The position numbers and the translations under genes are program-made. The notes under the pieces are model-generated. The model saw only the letters and a list, made by a program, of their open reading frames with translations, did no database searches and was not told where the DNA came from. A stretch of DNA of 64,000 nt from Narthecium ossifragum. Its lineage: Eukaryota; Streptophyta; Magnoliopsida; Dioscoreales; Nartheciaceae. Below, one piece after another: positions 52,454 through 64,000 of the stretch. Position 1 is the first letter of the stretch, and the number at the start of each line of letters is the position of its first letter. The DNA is taken from positions 3,145,869-3,209,868 of the forward strand of contig OY986967.1 in assembly GCA_963920575.1 (NCBI GenBank), written 5' to 3'.

Positions 52454-55400
52454 TGTGAGGACCCGTCCCTCCATTCCTGTGGCTCGTGTTGACCATCAGG
52501 GGTAATTTGGGAAATTACGCCTCGTGGGTCGTTTCACACTGGGTGTGCACACACAGACCTTGTTTGGTGCTTGTGTTTGTTTAGAATGATTAGGTGGCCC
52601 CGAGATCGGAAGTTCTGGGCTTGGGCCTGAGTCTCAGCCCAGGGTTGCCGTTCTAGGCAAGGGAGATCGATCTACATGGCAATGGAGATCGATCTCTCTG
52701 TGCCTGGAGGTTACCGTTCTGGGCAAAGGAGATCGATCTTCATGGCATGGAGATCGATCTCTCTGTGCCTGGAAGTCGTTGGCGGTGGCGTTCGAAGGAC
52801 GGCCATGGCGATGGCCGTCGCTTCCCCTGTCAGGGGAGGGAAGACTTTCCCTCCCCTCCCCCAGCTTTTCCCCGCCCTCTCCGGCTTTCCCCGGCCTTAT
52901 CCCCTTCTTCCCTTCCTTTTTTTTTTCTCTTCTTCTTCCTTCTCTCCTCGAGCTCTGTTTCTTTCCCTTGGCCGGCTGAGCTTTTCTTCGCCGTTCTTCC
53001 TCCTCCGGCCACCTTTCCTGGAGCTTGAAGGCTCGTTGGGTTCGTGGCGAGGCGAGGAAGGTCCTAGGCTAGGCCTTGTGGATCGAAGCTGCGTTGTAGA
53101 GGTAGGGTTCTTCCTCTAAGACTCCGGTTGATTTATGGGTTTGAAATCCGGTTTTGTTTTCGTTAGATCTCCTTGTGTGGTTGATGTTTTCTAGTTTTGA
53201 AGCCTTGAGTAGCTTCGTGTTGCTGAGAGCTACCAGCCCACCTAGTTTGGTGAGGTATGGTGGAGGTTTCTGATGGTATCCCTCGCCGTCCGGCCGTCGG
53301 AGAACCCAAATAAGAGCGATCTCCCTGGGAGGGAGATCGATCTTGTTTGGGGTGGTACGCCCCGCTCGAGCGAGAGCGATGACACGCCTTGAAAAGTGTC
53401 GTTACCTTAACAAGGACGCCAAAATTACAAATTTATAATCAAACTACTAACTAACTACTTTATGGGTAGATAGTAATGAGTCCGAGTCGAATCCACAGGG
53501 AACTAATGGTTTAAGTCGTATACTAGGTATAATTCCTAACAAGGAGTTGGGAAAAAGATAATCTTTTGGGTTTTTATCTAGAACTAAACAAATACGAAAA
53601 GAGTACTAATAGATAAGATAATGCCAAGGAAATCTAATCAATAATAAAGAACTTACTAGGTATTTCTAAGATAAGAGCGAATAAATCAACTCAGATAGTT
53701 CATATAGTCGATAGGTGAATGGCTAGAACTCCTACCGCTCAACGACGATCAATGAAGTCCGACGTTGGGATAATATCAAGAATGGATATTGGTAACTAAT
53801 CAAGATGGTTCTGGCACCTTGAGATCGCCTAATAGAATGTATCAAGGATTAGAGTTACCCTAGTGGTTCTGGCACTAGCGTTGTGGTACTAGCACATACG
53901 AAATCCCTAATCTTGAATTAAGACAAATGACGGATTAAGAAGCGGTCATAATGGTTCGCATTATGTGTAATGGTCCTAGCATTACAAGGCCTTTAATCAC
54001 GAGAAGGAAATCCTCACATCCATGGTCCTAGCATAGACGTTTGACGAGAATCCCTAATCTCAAGCCCTAACATACACAAGACCTAGATCTAGGGCATATA
54101 GGAACAAATCATTCATCCATTATATAAATCCACACCAATAGATATAAAGAAAATATCAATCAATCCATTCAACCATCAAAGTATGATTTACAACCCATAA
54201 TCTATAGAAAACCCTAATAAATAACTTTACTACATCATAGAATCCCAAAGCTAGGGTTTAGTTACTCATCTTAGGAAGGAGATCCGTCGATGAAGGTTGT
54301 CGCCACGCTCCACCCATGGATCTTCCACCAAAGATCTAACCTAATTTGTGAAAAAGAAACTAAGAGAAACCCTAAGAGATGACGAAAATTCGGCCATGGA
54401 AGGCTGCCAAAACGCCCCCAAAGAAGGCTATTTATAGCCTAAGACAAACCCTAACTCGGATTAGTCAATTTCCTTTTATTTTTCTCGCGGCGCCCAAGGA
54501 GATCGATCTCCTTTGGGTTGAGATCGATCTTCTTCACTTCGGGAACTTCAAAAACTGGTATTTGCCCGACCCAGATCGATCTGCATGGGAAGCATATCGA
54601 TCTGGTTTTCCGTAACTGCTTCTTCTGCACCTCTGTACTAGAAATGGCATATCTTCCTCTAAGAAATTCCAAATCACAAACCGTAAAAAGTTCTGGAATC
54701 TAGACTTCAAGAGCTTTCCAACCATATATATTACATCATCTGGTTCGTCCTGAGCAGGTACAGTTTTGATGTCAAAGATGGTTCATCTTTGCTCCTTTGC
54801 TCTTTTGCTCCTAGCAGGTTCTTTATTTGTTCGTTTTAGCTCCAAACTTGATCTAATCTTCGTTGAGGATCCTTAAGCCTGAAATGGGGAAAAAACAATC
54901 AAAATAACATTGCTCGGAGACTAACGAGACCTAGTTAAAAGGGTGATTTGTGCACTTTTCACGTCTTATCAAGCGATCTCCCTGGGAGGGAGATCGATCT
55001 CGTGGTGGGTGGCGTCGGTACGTCAAGGGTCACATACAAGATCGATCTTCATATAGGTGGAGATCGATCTCGTTGGGGTGACCAGGACGGGTGCTTCTAG
55101 CCTCGAGGAAGATCGATCTCGCTACTATAGGAGATCGATCTCCTTCGGTGCAGAGAGGGTTTTTACTTGCTTTAAGTGCTGTTTTGCCCGCGGGGCTTCG
55201 CATGCAAGTGGTTTTTACGGTTTTTCCCTCGGGGTTTGTCCTGTTATGGATCATGCATGAATGCTTATCGCTTTGTGTTTGAACCGAGAGGGTGATGCCT
55301 CTCGGGGTGTGTAGAATAAATGGGCTGACGGTATGCCCTTACCGCTTTGTGGTGAACCGAGGGAGTCATGACCCTCGGGAGTGTTTAGTATAAATGGGCC

Positions 55401-56234
55401 GAAGGTGTGCCTTTGCTGTGTTGGTTGTTTACAGCTTTATCATATTTATCCTGCCTTGTTTTCCTGTGCATTAGGCATGCTAGGGTAGGTTGGTTTTGTG
55501 TTGACTCTGCTGCTTGGAGTACTGAGTGATGGTAGTCTTAACCTCGGTTGTTCCGCTAAGTGCGGAGGTCCCGCTTGGAGAAGGGTGTCTTACTGGTTGC
55601 GTCGTGTCCACCCTGCGTCAAGGATTATCTTATTGGAGTGGGCCACCCCTGAGCAGTGGCGTTATCGGAGATACGCACCTAGGACAGGAATCCTTCGGGT
55701 TATTGACGGGGTTTATGGGATCCTTGGCAAGCCTCGGTACTTGGCATCAGAGTGTGTCCGGTTGCTTTACCCTTGTTTGTGGGAGTTGTAGAGTAGGACC
55801 CTGCTGAGCTGTTGCTCATGCCTACCTGGACTGTGTTTGTTGCAGGTGTAGGTGGCCACTCTGTCCCAGTGTTACCCCATCGGTCGTCCCGTGGCAGCGC
55901 GCCAGCTCCTGACTATGTCTGAGGGTCAGGATGGTTTCGTCTGTGCGTTCGTGGAGACTCCAGTGGGTGTTGTTCTTTTGTGGACAGTTGTCCTTGTACT
56001 CTTCTTTTGTAGAACTGTTGTTCTAGAACCGCTGTACTCTATTATATGTTTTTATAATAGATGTTGTTGTAGTTGTTGTTAAGTTGCTTCCGCCCCTTCT
56101 CTGTGCTGATCAGTTGTTTCCGCCAGCTGATCTGTGTGTTAGTCTCAACTGTTTCCACCAGTTGAGGCTAGTAGATGTAGGTTTTCCCCCTCGTGTCCCG
56201 GCCCGGTTTGGGTCCTGTGGGTCGGGGCGCGACA
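52454..56234 (+). mobile_element. Solo LTR C nested in LTR B, TSD ATGCC
   Basis: Starts TGTGAGGACCCG and ends GGGGCGCGACA. ATGCC is at 52449-52453 and 56235-56239. Same family as LTR B and very similar, but with its own insertion at 53380-54971. Without that it is about 2.2 kb. Confidence 0.92.
53380..54971 (+). mobile_element. Solo LTR F (TGACACGCC...TTATCA family) nested in LTR C, TSD AGCGA
   Basis: 1592 bp from TGACACGCC to TCTTATCA. AGCGA is at 53375-53379 and 54972-54976. It contains 'gagatcgatctcctttggg' and 'gagatcgatcttcttc' (54498-54530) plus two further sites near 54572 and 54595. No gag/pol. Relatives: 48850-49094 and 63178-64000. Confidence 0.88.
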
Positions 56235-58046
56235 ATGCCTCTCGGGATGTGTAGAATAAATGGGCTGACGGTATGCCCTTTACCGCTTTGTGGTGAACCG
56301 AGGAAGTCATGATCCTCGGGAGTGCTTAGACTAAATGGACCGAAGGTGTGCCCTTGTTGTGTTACCTGTTACTGCTTTATATTTATCCTGCCCTGCTTCC
56401 TGTGCATTAGACATGCTAGGTTAGATTGGGTGGGGTTGACCCGTGGACTTCGGTGATCAAAGGCTAAGTGGTGGATGCCGTTACCCGACCTGTGTCCCCG
56501 TGCTGGTGTCCAGCACGGGCAAGGGTGTCCTACAGGTATCGTCTGGCCCAACCCGTGTAAGGGACCGTCGGAGGTAGCCCAGTCCTTGAGCAGTGGTTAT
56601 CGGAGGGACGTACGTTGGACAGGAACCCTGGGGGGGGGAGAACATCGATGGGATCAATGGACTCCCTGGCTAGACTTAGTCTTTGGTCGGGAGTTAGGGG
56701 TTGTGTTGGCTTTGCTGTTTGGAGTACTGAGAGATGGTAGTCTTAACCACGGTCGTTCTGCCAAGTGTGGAGATCCCGCTTGGAGAAGGGTGTCCTACCA
56801 GTAGCGCCATGTCCACCCTGTGACAGGGATTGTCGGAGTTGTCCTCCCCTGAGCAGTGGTTGTCAAAGGGGCGTACTTGGGACAGTAGCCCTTCGGGTTA
56901 TTGACGGGATTTATGGGATCCTTGGCAAGCTTCAGTACTTGGCACAGAGTTGGTTTGTTTGGGTTTGCCTTCTTAGCGAGAGTGGTAGAGTAGGACCCTG
57001 CTGAGCTGTTGCTCATTCCTACCTGGACTGTGTTGTTTGCAGGTGCAGGTCCCAGCTCCTCTCCGGTGCTTCCCCGTCGGTCGTCTCGTGGTAACGCGCC
57101 TGCACCTGACCATGTCTGAGGGTCAGGATGGTTTTGTTTGTGCCTTTGAGGAGACCCCGGTGGGTGTTGTAGCTTTTTGGGGACTGTTGTTGATCCCTTG
57201 TAAACATGTTGTATTAGAACCCTTGTGTAACTCTATTATATCTGTTTTGTAATAGATGTTAATAGATGTTGTTAAGTTTGCTTCCACCTTGTTCCTGTTG
57301 TCAGCTGTTTTCGCCAGCTGTGTGTTAGTTTCAACTGTTTCCGCCAGTTGAGGCTAGTAGTTGTAGGTTTTCCCCCTCGTGTCCCAGCCCGGTTTGGCGT
57401 CCGCGGGTCGGGGCGCGACAATATGCGTGCCATCAATTGCACCAATAGCATTCTGCGAAATACAGTTATCGCATTAAGGCCATGGAACATAAGAACATGC
57501 TAGAGTGCACAACGTTGCAAGATATTCATGCATTTTACCTTAAATGGGCCCCAAATGGAATTCCCCTCCAACTTGTGGACGCCGACATTATCATCAGGGA
57601 GTTGCATGTATTCAGATCTCAATTCTATTACAGCATCGAAGACGTAATTGAAATTTCGACTTATTATTTCTCCAGAATGCTGAAATTTCTCTGCCAGCAC
57701 TCTGTTAAAAACTGCATGACCAATCCCGTGAAGGAAGATTGCAAGTTGCTCATTGCTTGTCACATTTGATGTGTCATTAATCAAGCCCCGTTCCTCTAGT
57801 GTACGACACAAACCGTGAAACACTTTCTTTGACAGCCGAAACAATTCTGGACATCTTGTTTAATTCATGACCATCCATGATATCATTGATTAGTTGATGT
57901 CCGGTGAAAGGCCTAGTGTGGCACGACACTGGACCTGGCCCTTGCGAAGTAGATGAAATATCTTCTACAACTATGTCAATAATCAAGTCCTCCCCTTCCG
58001 ATGACCCCGATGAGCTCTCGTACGAAAGAAAACTCATTTCTACCAA

Positions 58047-60604
58047 ACATTTAATATTAACCCTTTTTGGAAATCATGATTAGTTGATGTTAGAAAAATA
58101 TCCTACACTCAATACATGACTTGATCTAACAGTAGTAGTAGCTAGGTTGATTCAAAATAAAATATATTATTATTATTCATAGGTGATGAGTGTAAAGTGG
58201 GTGACAACTAAGCAACAAGCAAAGTTGCTGATAATATTAACTAGGAACTAAATCCCCAATCCCCATTGAAAAACCAAGCTACCGGAGAAGAAATTAAATT
58301 AGGGTCAATAGCTTCTTGGTGCTGGCCAGGATCCCCTTTATTACCATAGTATAGTTGCTGAATAATATCTACCTACCTATTATCCACTTGTAGTCATCTA
58401 TCTTATTCAACTACTAAAAATAGGGTATACATACTTTATTACCGTACTAAGAATACAACAATCAATAATCACAAAAGAGGTTTCTACTATCACTTATTCT
58501 ATCATCACCACTAATTACTCAAGCTCTCAGATTCAAATAAGGAAGACATACATAGATCACCATGTTCACACAATCATTTGCATGTCAATCCAAGCCAAAG
58601 CATGTAAGTAAAACATCTAACAATTCTTACCTCAATCTATTCAACACCACCACCTTCCAAATCTACTGAGGAGTAGAACATTACATAACCATGAGTAGAG
58701 AGGAACTGACCTCCTTATATACAACACTCCACCACTAGGCCATAGCATATCATTAAAGCATATACAAACAAAATCTACCTATTTTTTATGATAGAACCAC
58801 AGCTATCACATAGACCAGTCATATCCAACATCAAGCCAAAATCTCGGTTACAGGTCCAATACCATTGTATCTAGCCTGGTCAACAAAGTTTGGATCACAT
58901 GTTCAAACAACAAATATAAATTATACTAATGTCCAACAGTATCCGGACTGCATGATCACATGCATCCTGACCGCATCTGTCTTGTCATATCCAGTCTTCT
59001 CAAATCCAACAAAAATTGCTGCATCCATGGTCAACAAAGTGATTGTGAGGTACTGATTTAAAGTGGAGTTAAAGTGAGCTGCTGATTCAATAAAGTGGAT
59101 CATTAGATGCATACATTATTCCAGCTCTGAAATATCACTTTTCTGCAAATACAGAAATTGTAGATGAATGAGCAGAAGTAACTCACTATGCCAAGAGAGG
59201 GAAAAATGGCAGCAAGAAAAACCAAGCTCTCAGAAGTAACATTTAAAACGGATTATTGCAATGCATTGATTCATTTTAACTATTGTGCAGGGACCTTTGC
59301 TTGTGAAGAATTCTACAATTAAGAAGCCAGATAAAAAGTTTGTTAAAAAAAATGCTTTGTTGCCAAGCATTAATCATGTCAAGTCAAAGAAAATAATCAC
59401 ATAGAGCTATTTATATTTTTTACTTAGAGATCATGATAAATATACTATTGCAGTGCATTGCTTCATTGTAACTAAATGCATAAATAGCTGGGCTTCCAAC
59501 ATAGAAGCAAGCAAAGCTAAATCAATGGCTTCATTCTAAAGTCTCCCCAAACATTAGCCAAGAAATTAGGAATGCAAGTGAAGATTTTCTACATCTTCAC
59601 AGCTCATTTTTTCTGAAATTTACAGCAATCTGAGATTTTGAAATATATTACTAAAGTTCATGTCATGCATAGCAACTGAAGCAAGTTTTTTTTTATGTAT
59701 ACATGCATGCTTAGGTAAATTCCTCAACAGCATGAGCTTAACTTCCAAAGCTTCATTCAACCTTAAGCCATTATCACTAACCACATTAACATTCATCAAA
59801 TGTTTTCACATATGACTTAGGTATATATGTTTATCTTGTTTATGTCCTTAATCAAACCAAGCACTTGCTGAATCATACTGATTACTTGACTGCTTATAAA
59901 TAACAGATAACAGTTGGATTCTTCTTTTAGTGCAAAAAAGTTTTCTATTCTTTCCAGCATAGTATCAACAAACATAGTCAGCTCAACTCTAATTTGTCCA
60001 AAAGCGGAATAACTCAAATCATAGAAGTATATGTCTTGATCAGGTAGGTAGTGTACTTAACTATATTTTTATATCTATTAAGGTATGCTTACTATTAAAG
60101 GAAATTAATACACTAGTTGTTACAACTTTCTTGCAAATATATTCTTTTAGTACACATTACTGATCAAAGTTGTCAGCAAAAATGCATAAAATAATAGCAA
60201 ATGATCCACTCATTCTTCCATTCCTAGAATTAGTCTTCGCTGATTGAGGTCCCATACATTTGGTAGGTTGATTTATAATTAAATCACCTCTAATATTTGT
60301 TAGGTGTGTCACCAAACTATCACAACCTTGGTCCATCTCTATTTGCCATTATGAAAATCACAAGACAAGAAAGGGCCAATTCCTAGAACATGATAACTTG
60401 GTGGGTGGGACAATAAACGAGGCAAATATATGATCCATCATCAAAAGTGACAACTAAATAAGGGCAAACCCTTTTAGCTTACCAGTAATTTCTACATGAC
60501 GTGCAAAACATGAATATAAAAGATATGTGACATCGAACATGCTATGGCAAACCCTAAGCTTATGCTAAATTTTAAAAAAGAGAGTTTAATTAAGAAAGGA
60601 TCAC
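58047..60604. other. 2.5 kb between the Harbinger ORFs, no gene
   Basis: AT-rich throughout, with several short open frames lacking family signature. It probably contains the spacer of the Harbinger element, and perhaps the transposase promoter on the minus strand. No repeats or TIRs were recognised. Confidence 0.45.
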
Positions 60605-60614
60605 CTAGACAAGT

Positions 60615-62021
60615 TCATCGCATCCAGTCCGGATCATTTCTGCCATCCGCGTTGGGGTCATCTTCTCGCATCCCATAGGGCGTCCAGCCAGAATTGACTT
60701 GTTCCGCAGTGCATTGTGGACCATGTGGAGTATTCGAAGTAGACAAATGTGGGCGATAGGCATATGGGTATGGCATTTGCATGGGAGGAGGCCATATCGG
60801 TGGTTGGTATGATGCTGCATGATATGTGAAATTCAAAGATGGTTGCGTTTGGCTATTCACCCAAGGTGAGTCAAACTTCTTCATCCGAGCATCTACCCAT
60901 TTGCTCTGTAAAGTAGCGTCATTGAGACATATGAATCCCCGCCTTTGTGTCTCATCTGCAAATACCTCGGTCAAATTGACCAACTTGTCAGGTGTTATGT
61001 CAGGCAATTTATGAGCCACCACCATACAGCTTGGAAGGGAGTAATCGCTGGATCTTCGCATCGCCTACTCTTTCATATCAAACTTCCTTTGTAATTGTTG
61101 TGCAAGTAGATGTGCCCCTTCACCCGTGCCTCTAACCATCTTCTTCTTACTTTTGTTCACAAGCTCCGGTCGACGACGCTTCCTGCCAGACGAACCATAT
61201 GCATCCGTGCCAGTGGCACTCCCCCCCCCCCCCCCCTTATAGCCGGTGTTTGTGGCGTGTCTTGGGATATCGGCTCACTGTCGTATGTATATTGCGAGCC
61301 GTCACCGTATCTTGATGGCCTAGACCCTCCCTCATATTCTACCTCTTCCCTAATATTAATACCAGAGTTACGCGATGGGTTAGTCCGAGGAGGGGGTGAC
61401 TGAGCATCGGTAGCTGTATCCGATGATCCCGTGCTCTCTGTCACTTCCTCTGCATCTTTCTTTGCATTCTGCTCTGCATTCTTCCTATTGGTAGAATATC
61501 TAAACTCCCCAGTGGCTGTATTCTTGCTCGTTAGGAGTTCCATTACTTCATAGAATACATAAACCTTGTCTTTGAGAGGAGCGAATTTCCTACGATTCTG
61601 GAAGAATGGAAGCAAACATTAATTATAAAGGTGTCGGTGGACCAGAATTTTGAATACCATGGTGGGACGCTCCTTACCCCGATGACCTCATCCCACACCG
61701 CGGCATCTGGTGGATCGACCATCTTCGTAGTGTTGTTATAACCCCACCGGTCTTACCCAACAGCTCTTTGTAGACCGCATGTGTTTTTTTAAGATTCTTC
61801 CACCTCGACTTGATGTGTTTTAACTCCAGCTTTTCCACTCGCCCTTCATTGCACCTGTCGAGTGCTCTTTCCCATGCCGTTTCGTAAAACTCCCGCCGGT
61901 TTGGGCTTTCCCAAGGTGTTCTAGTCTCAAATGCTCCAGGAGCACATAATCCTGGGCATCGGACCAATTTCCTATCCTTGATATTGGCATATTTCTGTAT
62001 TAAGCAAACAATTATGTTCAC
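60615..62021 (-). pseudogene. Harbinger ORF1: Myb/SANT-like DNA-binding protein, decayed
   Basis: Minus-strand pieces: 62021-61674 contains FYETAWERALDRCNEGRVEK, then LELKHIKSRWKNLKKTHAVY and ELLGKTGG, the Myb_DNA-bind_3 pattern. 61615-61237 is a Ser/Thr/Pro-rich linker. After the C16 tract (61221-61236), which shifts the frame, RKRRRPELVNKSKKKMVRG is a likely nuclear signal. Then comes a stop, and 61061-60615 holds DYSLPSCMVVAHKLPDITPD and FADETQRRGFICLND, typical of these proteins' C-terminal helix. ORF1 partners the transposase in PIF/Harbinger elements and helps DNA binding and nuclear import. Frame breaks at the homopolymer and the TAG near 61065 mean it is broken unless spliced. Confidence 0.72.
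61221..61236 (+). repeat. C16 homopolymer inside Harbinger ORF1
   Basis: Sixteen C in a row. Frames on its two sides belong to one protein, so a length change here causes the break. The exact length is also prone to assembly error. Confidence 0.85.
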
Positions 62022-62457
62022 AAAAGCTAAGGTAAGCGTTTTCTATGCATTTATATACATCCAGACATCACATATACGTTCGCTATTGTAAAAATATAGT
62101 TACAAACTGATGGACCTAAACTTGAATGGGTAAATCATGCATATTCTCTTTATTGCAGAGTGGTGAACTTATTTACGGAGATCACGAAAGGTTATGCACG
62201 GATTGGACCATCTACTGTCCCATTAAGCAGTGTCTTCAAAAGATTGGGCATATAGTGTACGCTTGTGTAGAACTAACAATGGGTGGCACAATTTCACATG
62301 AGATTATGTTTGTGGCATTTCGGGAATGATCCTCAACCTTGTGCCCACACATACATGCACTAAACGATACTTATGCACACTCTATTTTGAGTAGTCATAT
62401 ACTCAACTGACAAGTAGGGGACATAGATCCGTTGGCATGCATAATCAGAAGAATCAA
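62022..62457. other. Upstream of Harbinger ORF1, no gene
   Basis: AT-rich; would include the 5' end of the Harbinger element. No terminal repeat could be matched with the 50.0-50.1 kb side. Confidence 0.35.
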
Positions 62458-63177
62458 TGTCGCGCCCCGACCCGCGAAAGCCCAACCGGGCCGGACGACG
62501 TGGACCGGAACCTAACTAAATGCGGAAATACAGGCGAGGGGTTCCCCCCAACTTACTGATTTCACTAAACAATTCATAAGCACCCCTGAATATTACAACA
62601 AATTTAAAACCTCAACAGATATAATATAATAATCCAAAACCTCAAGGGGTTACAACAGTTTATACATCATACTCCCGTAGGAGACTAACTATAACAAAAA
62701 GTGTAGAAAGTGATCACCGATCCTTAGACACCGCTAGACGCCGCCGCGCCACCAAACACCTGCCCGGTAGGGGCTACTGAAGAAGAGCTGGCGCCTGCAC
62801 CTGCAAAACGCAGCCCGGGTAGGAGTGAGCAAAAAGCTCAGTAGGGTTCTACACTACGTCACACAGAAGGAAGGGAAACACAAGAGTGTCGTCCTCAAGT
62901 AAGACCTGGGTGTATACAGCGGCCCTATAACCCCACCGCGTGTCCCTGAGGTCCACGATCATGGTCTTCCAGCCGAGCTGGTCACATGTCAGGTCACACT
63001 CAGTAGCAGGAAACAACACTGCTGGCCCACAAGCAGGGAATGACACTGCAGGCGGGAAACGACACCGCTGAGTAGGCAACTACTCAACTCAAGGGTCAAC
63101 ACAGTGAGACACCGGCTACACCTCAGCATTCGACTCAAGGCCGACACGACCTCTATAATCATCAAGCAACATGTGTA
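62458..63177 (-). mobile_element. LTR D (LTR A family), minus orientation, 3' part only before a nested insertion
   Basis: Begins TGTCGCGCCCCGACCCG, the reverse complement of the LTR A terminus, and carries the 'gcagcccgggtaggagtgagc' block also seen in LTR E. It is cut at 63178 by another LTR, and its remainder must lie beyond the window. Confidence 0.8.
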
Positions 63178-64000
63178 TGATAAGACGTGAAAAGTGCACA
63201 AATCACCCTTTTAACTAGGTCTTGTTAGTCTCCGAGCAATGCTATTTTGATTGTCTTTTCCCCATTTCAGGCTTAGGAGCAAAAGAGCAAAGGAGCAAAG
63301 ATGGACCATCTTTGACATCAAAACTGTACCTGCTCAGGAAGAACCAGATGATGTGATATACATGGTTGGAAAGCTCTTGAAGTCTAGATTCCAGAACTTT
63401 TTACGGTTCGTGATTTGGAGTTTCCTAAAGGAAGATATGCTATTTTAGTACAGAGGTGCAGAAGAAGCAGCTACGGAAAACCAGATCAATCTCATCCCAA
63501 AGGAGATCGATCTCCTTGGGCGCTGCGAGAAAAATAAAAGGAAATTGACTAATCCGAGTTAGGGTTTGTCTTAAGCTATAAATAGCCTTCTTTGGGGGCG
63601 TTTTGGCAGCCTTCCATGGCCGAATTTTCGTCATCTCTTAGGGTTTCTCTTAGTTTCTTTTTCACAAATTAGGTTAGATCTTTGGTTGAAGATCCATGGG
63701 TGGAGCGCGGCGACAACCTTCATCGACGGATCTCCTTCCTAAGATGAGTAACTAATCTCTAGCCTAGGGATTTCTATGATGTAATAGAGAATCTTTCTAG
63801 GTTTTTCCTATGGATCAGAGCATGTACTTTATGATGGTTTAATGGATGGATTTCAGATTTTATATATCTATTGGTAATATTTATTATGGTGAATGAATTG
63901 TTTGTTCTTTGTGCCCTAGATTCGGTCTGTCTTATCTCGGTTTTTTCGTGGGTATATAGCCGGATTCTGTGAAAACTCAAAACATAAAAGTCGTAGATCT
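63178..64000 (-). mobile_element. LTR G (LTR F family), minus orientation, running off the window
   Basis: Starts TGATAAGACGTGAAAAG, the reverse complement of LTR F's end, and follows LTR F in reverse, including the paired GATCGATC region (63480-63520) and the 'tataaatagccttctttggg' TATA-like stretch (63578; in LTR F 'atttatag' at 54428 lies in the opposite sense). It sits inside LTR D, the same nesting order as F inside C. Confidence 0.85.

Larger units (their letters stand above)
51260..57420 (+). mobile_element. Solo LTR B, TSD ATATG, holding LTR C
   Basis: TGTGAGGACCC at the left and GGGGCGCGACA at the right, with ATATG at 51255-51259 and 57421-57425. Without LTR C and its duplication it is about 2.4 kb. 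The insertion is within the GAIDGTH-HIHAIV junction of the Harbinger transposase. It has paired AGATCGATCT sites (51468-51550, 52100-52330) and the CT-rich leader of LTR A's family. Confidence 0.92.
50519..58046 (-). pseudogene. PIF/Harbinger DDE transposase, broken and split by LTR B
   Basis: Pieces on the minus strand: 58046-57840 (acidic N-terminus), a one-base shift, 57844-57500 (RLSKKVFHGLCRTLEERGL, LAIFLHGIGHAVFNRV, a helix-turn-helix-like part), 57460-57421 (GAIDGTH, first Asp), LTR B, 51259-51060 (HIHAIVSRDLQPRF, then NIMGVVDFDLQFL), 51000-50930 (GKFYLVDSGYANT, second Asp, and RKFLAPYRGS), then 50850-50519 (NHVERSFGNLK, the Glu, with RIMQPYPFLVQTKIV and MACCLMHNYI). This is the DDE_Tnp_4 order. 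A codon expected to be Tyr in the RGSRYH motif is TAA, and a shift follows before the HVERSFG block. The enzyme is dead. ORF1 lies upstream on the same strand. Confidence 0.85.

Noticed and set aside
51261..53119. Open frames of 100-190 codons in LTRs B and C
   Set aside because: They read through LTR leader and GATCGATC sites (giving RSI, EIDL, DRS strings). Not conserved between B and C beyond DNA identity.

Overview
The window looks like a transposon-rich stretch of a flowering-plant nuclear genome, probably a monocot; I cannot name the species. The evidence is plant-type genes with GT-AG introns (folate-biopterin transporters, CRUMPLED LEAF, F-box/DUF295, HIPP-type metal-binding and YJU2-like proteins) set among nested LTR retrotransposons, PIF/Harbinger, hAT, CACTA and LINE pieces. 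Genes make up only a small part of the 64 kb.

Backbone: three folate-biopterin transporter (FBT, BT1-type MFS) genes lie on the minus strand. The 5' end of FBT-1 is at the left edge (1-83). FBT-2 (19333-21495) and FBT-3 (38935-41179) are complete five-exon genes with the same splice phases. Their upstream flanks are also homologous, so the whole gene unit was duplicated in tandem and later pushed apart by about 17 kb of insertions per interval.

Region by region. 0.7-4.4 kb: CT-rich minisatellite holding a 2.2-kb solo LTR (TSD CTCTC) and an exostosin-type gene fragment. 4.9-6.2 kb: LINE RNase H fragment hit by a copia LTR. 6.5-11.5 kb: two copies each of a YJU2-like zinc-finger gene and a broken HIPP gene, with one segment inverted. 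12.1-15.1 kb: LINE RNase H domain split in frame by a copia element carrying only gag. 16.7-19 kb: CACTA end, broken F-box gene, LINE tail. 23.8-33.1 kb: a 9.3-kb foldback element with arms of about 2.6 and 2.8 kb, flanked by the 10-bp direct repeat TATTTCTTAT. Each arm carries five exons of a dead CRL gene, and the spacer carries an MO25-like exon and a tandem repeat. 34.5-38.8 kb: palindromic MITEs and an element with 107-bp tandem repeats. 43.5-47.6 kb: solo LTR (TSD AGATG) holding a Harbinger-like insertion. 49.1-50 kb: TIR element with a GC-rich core. 50.1-62 kb: remains of an autonomous PIF/Harbinger element (Myb-like ORF1, DDE transposase), with a small intact ORF 3' of the transposase that joins a viroplasmin/RNase H1 N-terminal domain to a C-terminal membrane anchor. 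Its transposase is split by a solo LTR that holds a second solo LTR that holds a third. 62.5-64 kb: the same nesting again in reverse.

The most unusual signals are the CRL foldback locus, a possible hairpin-RNA source; the viroplasmin-TM ORF beside a Harbinger transposase; and dense arrays of the palindrome GATCGATC in at least three unrelated LTR families.
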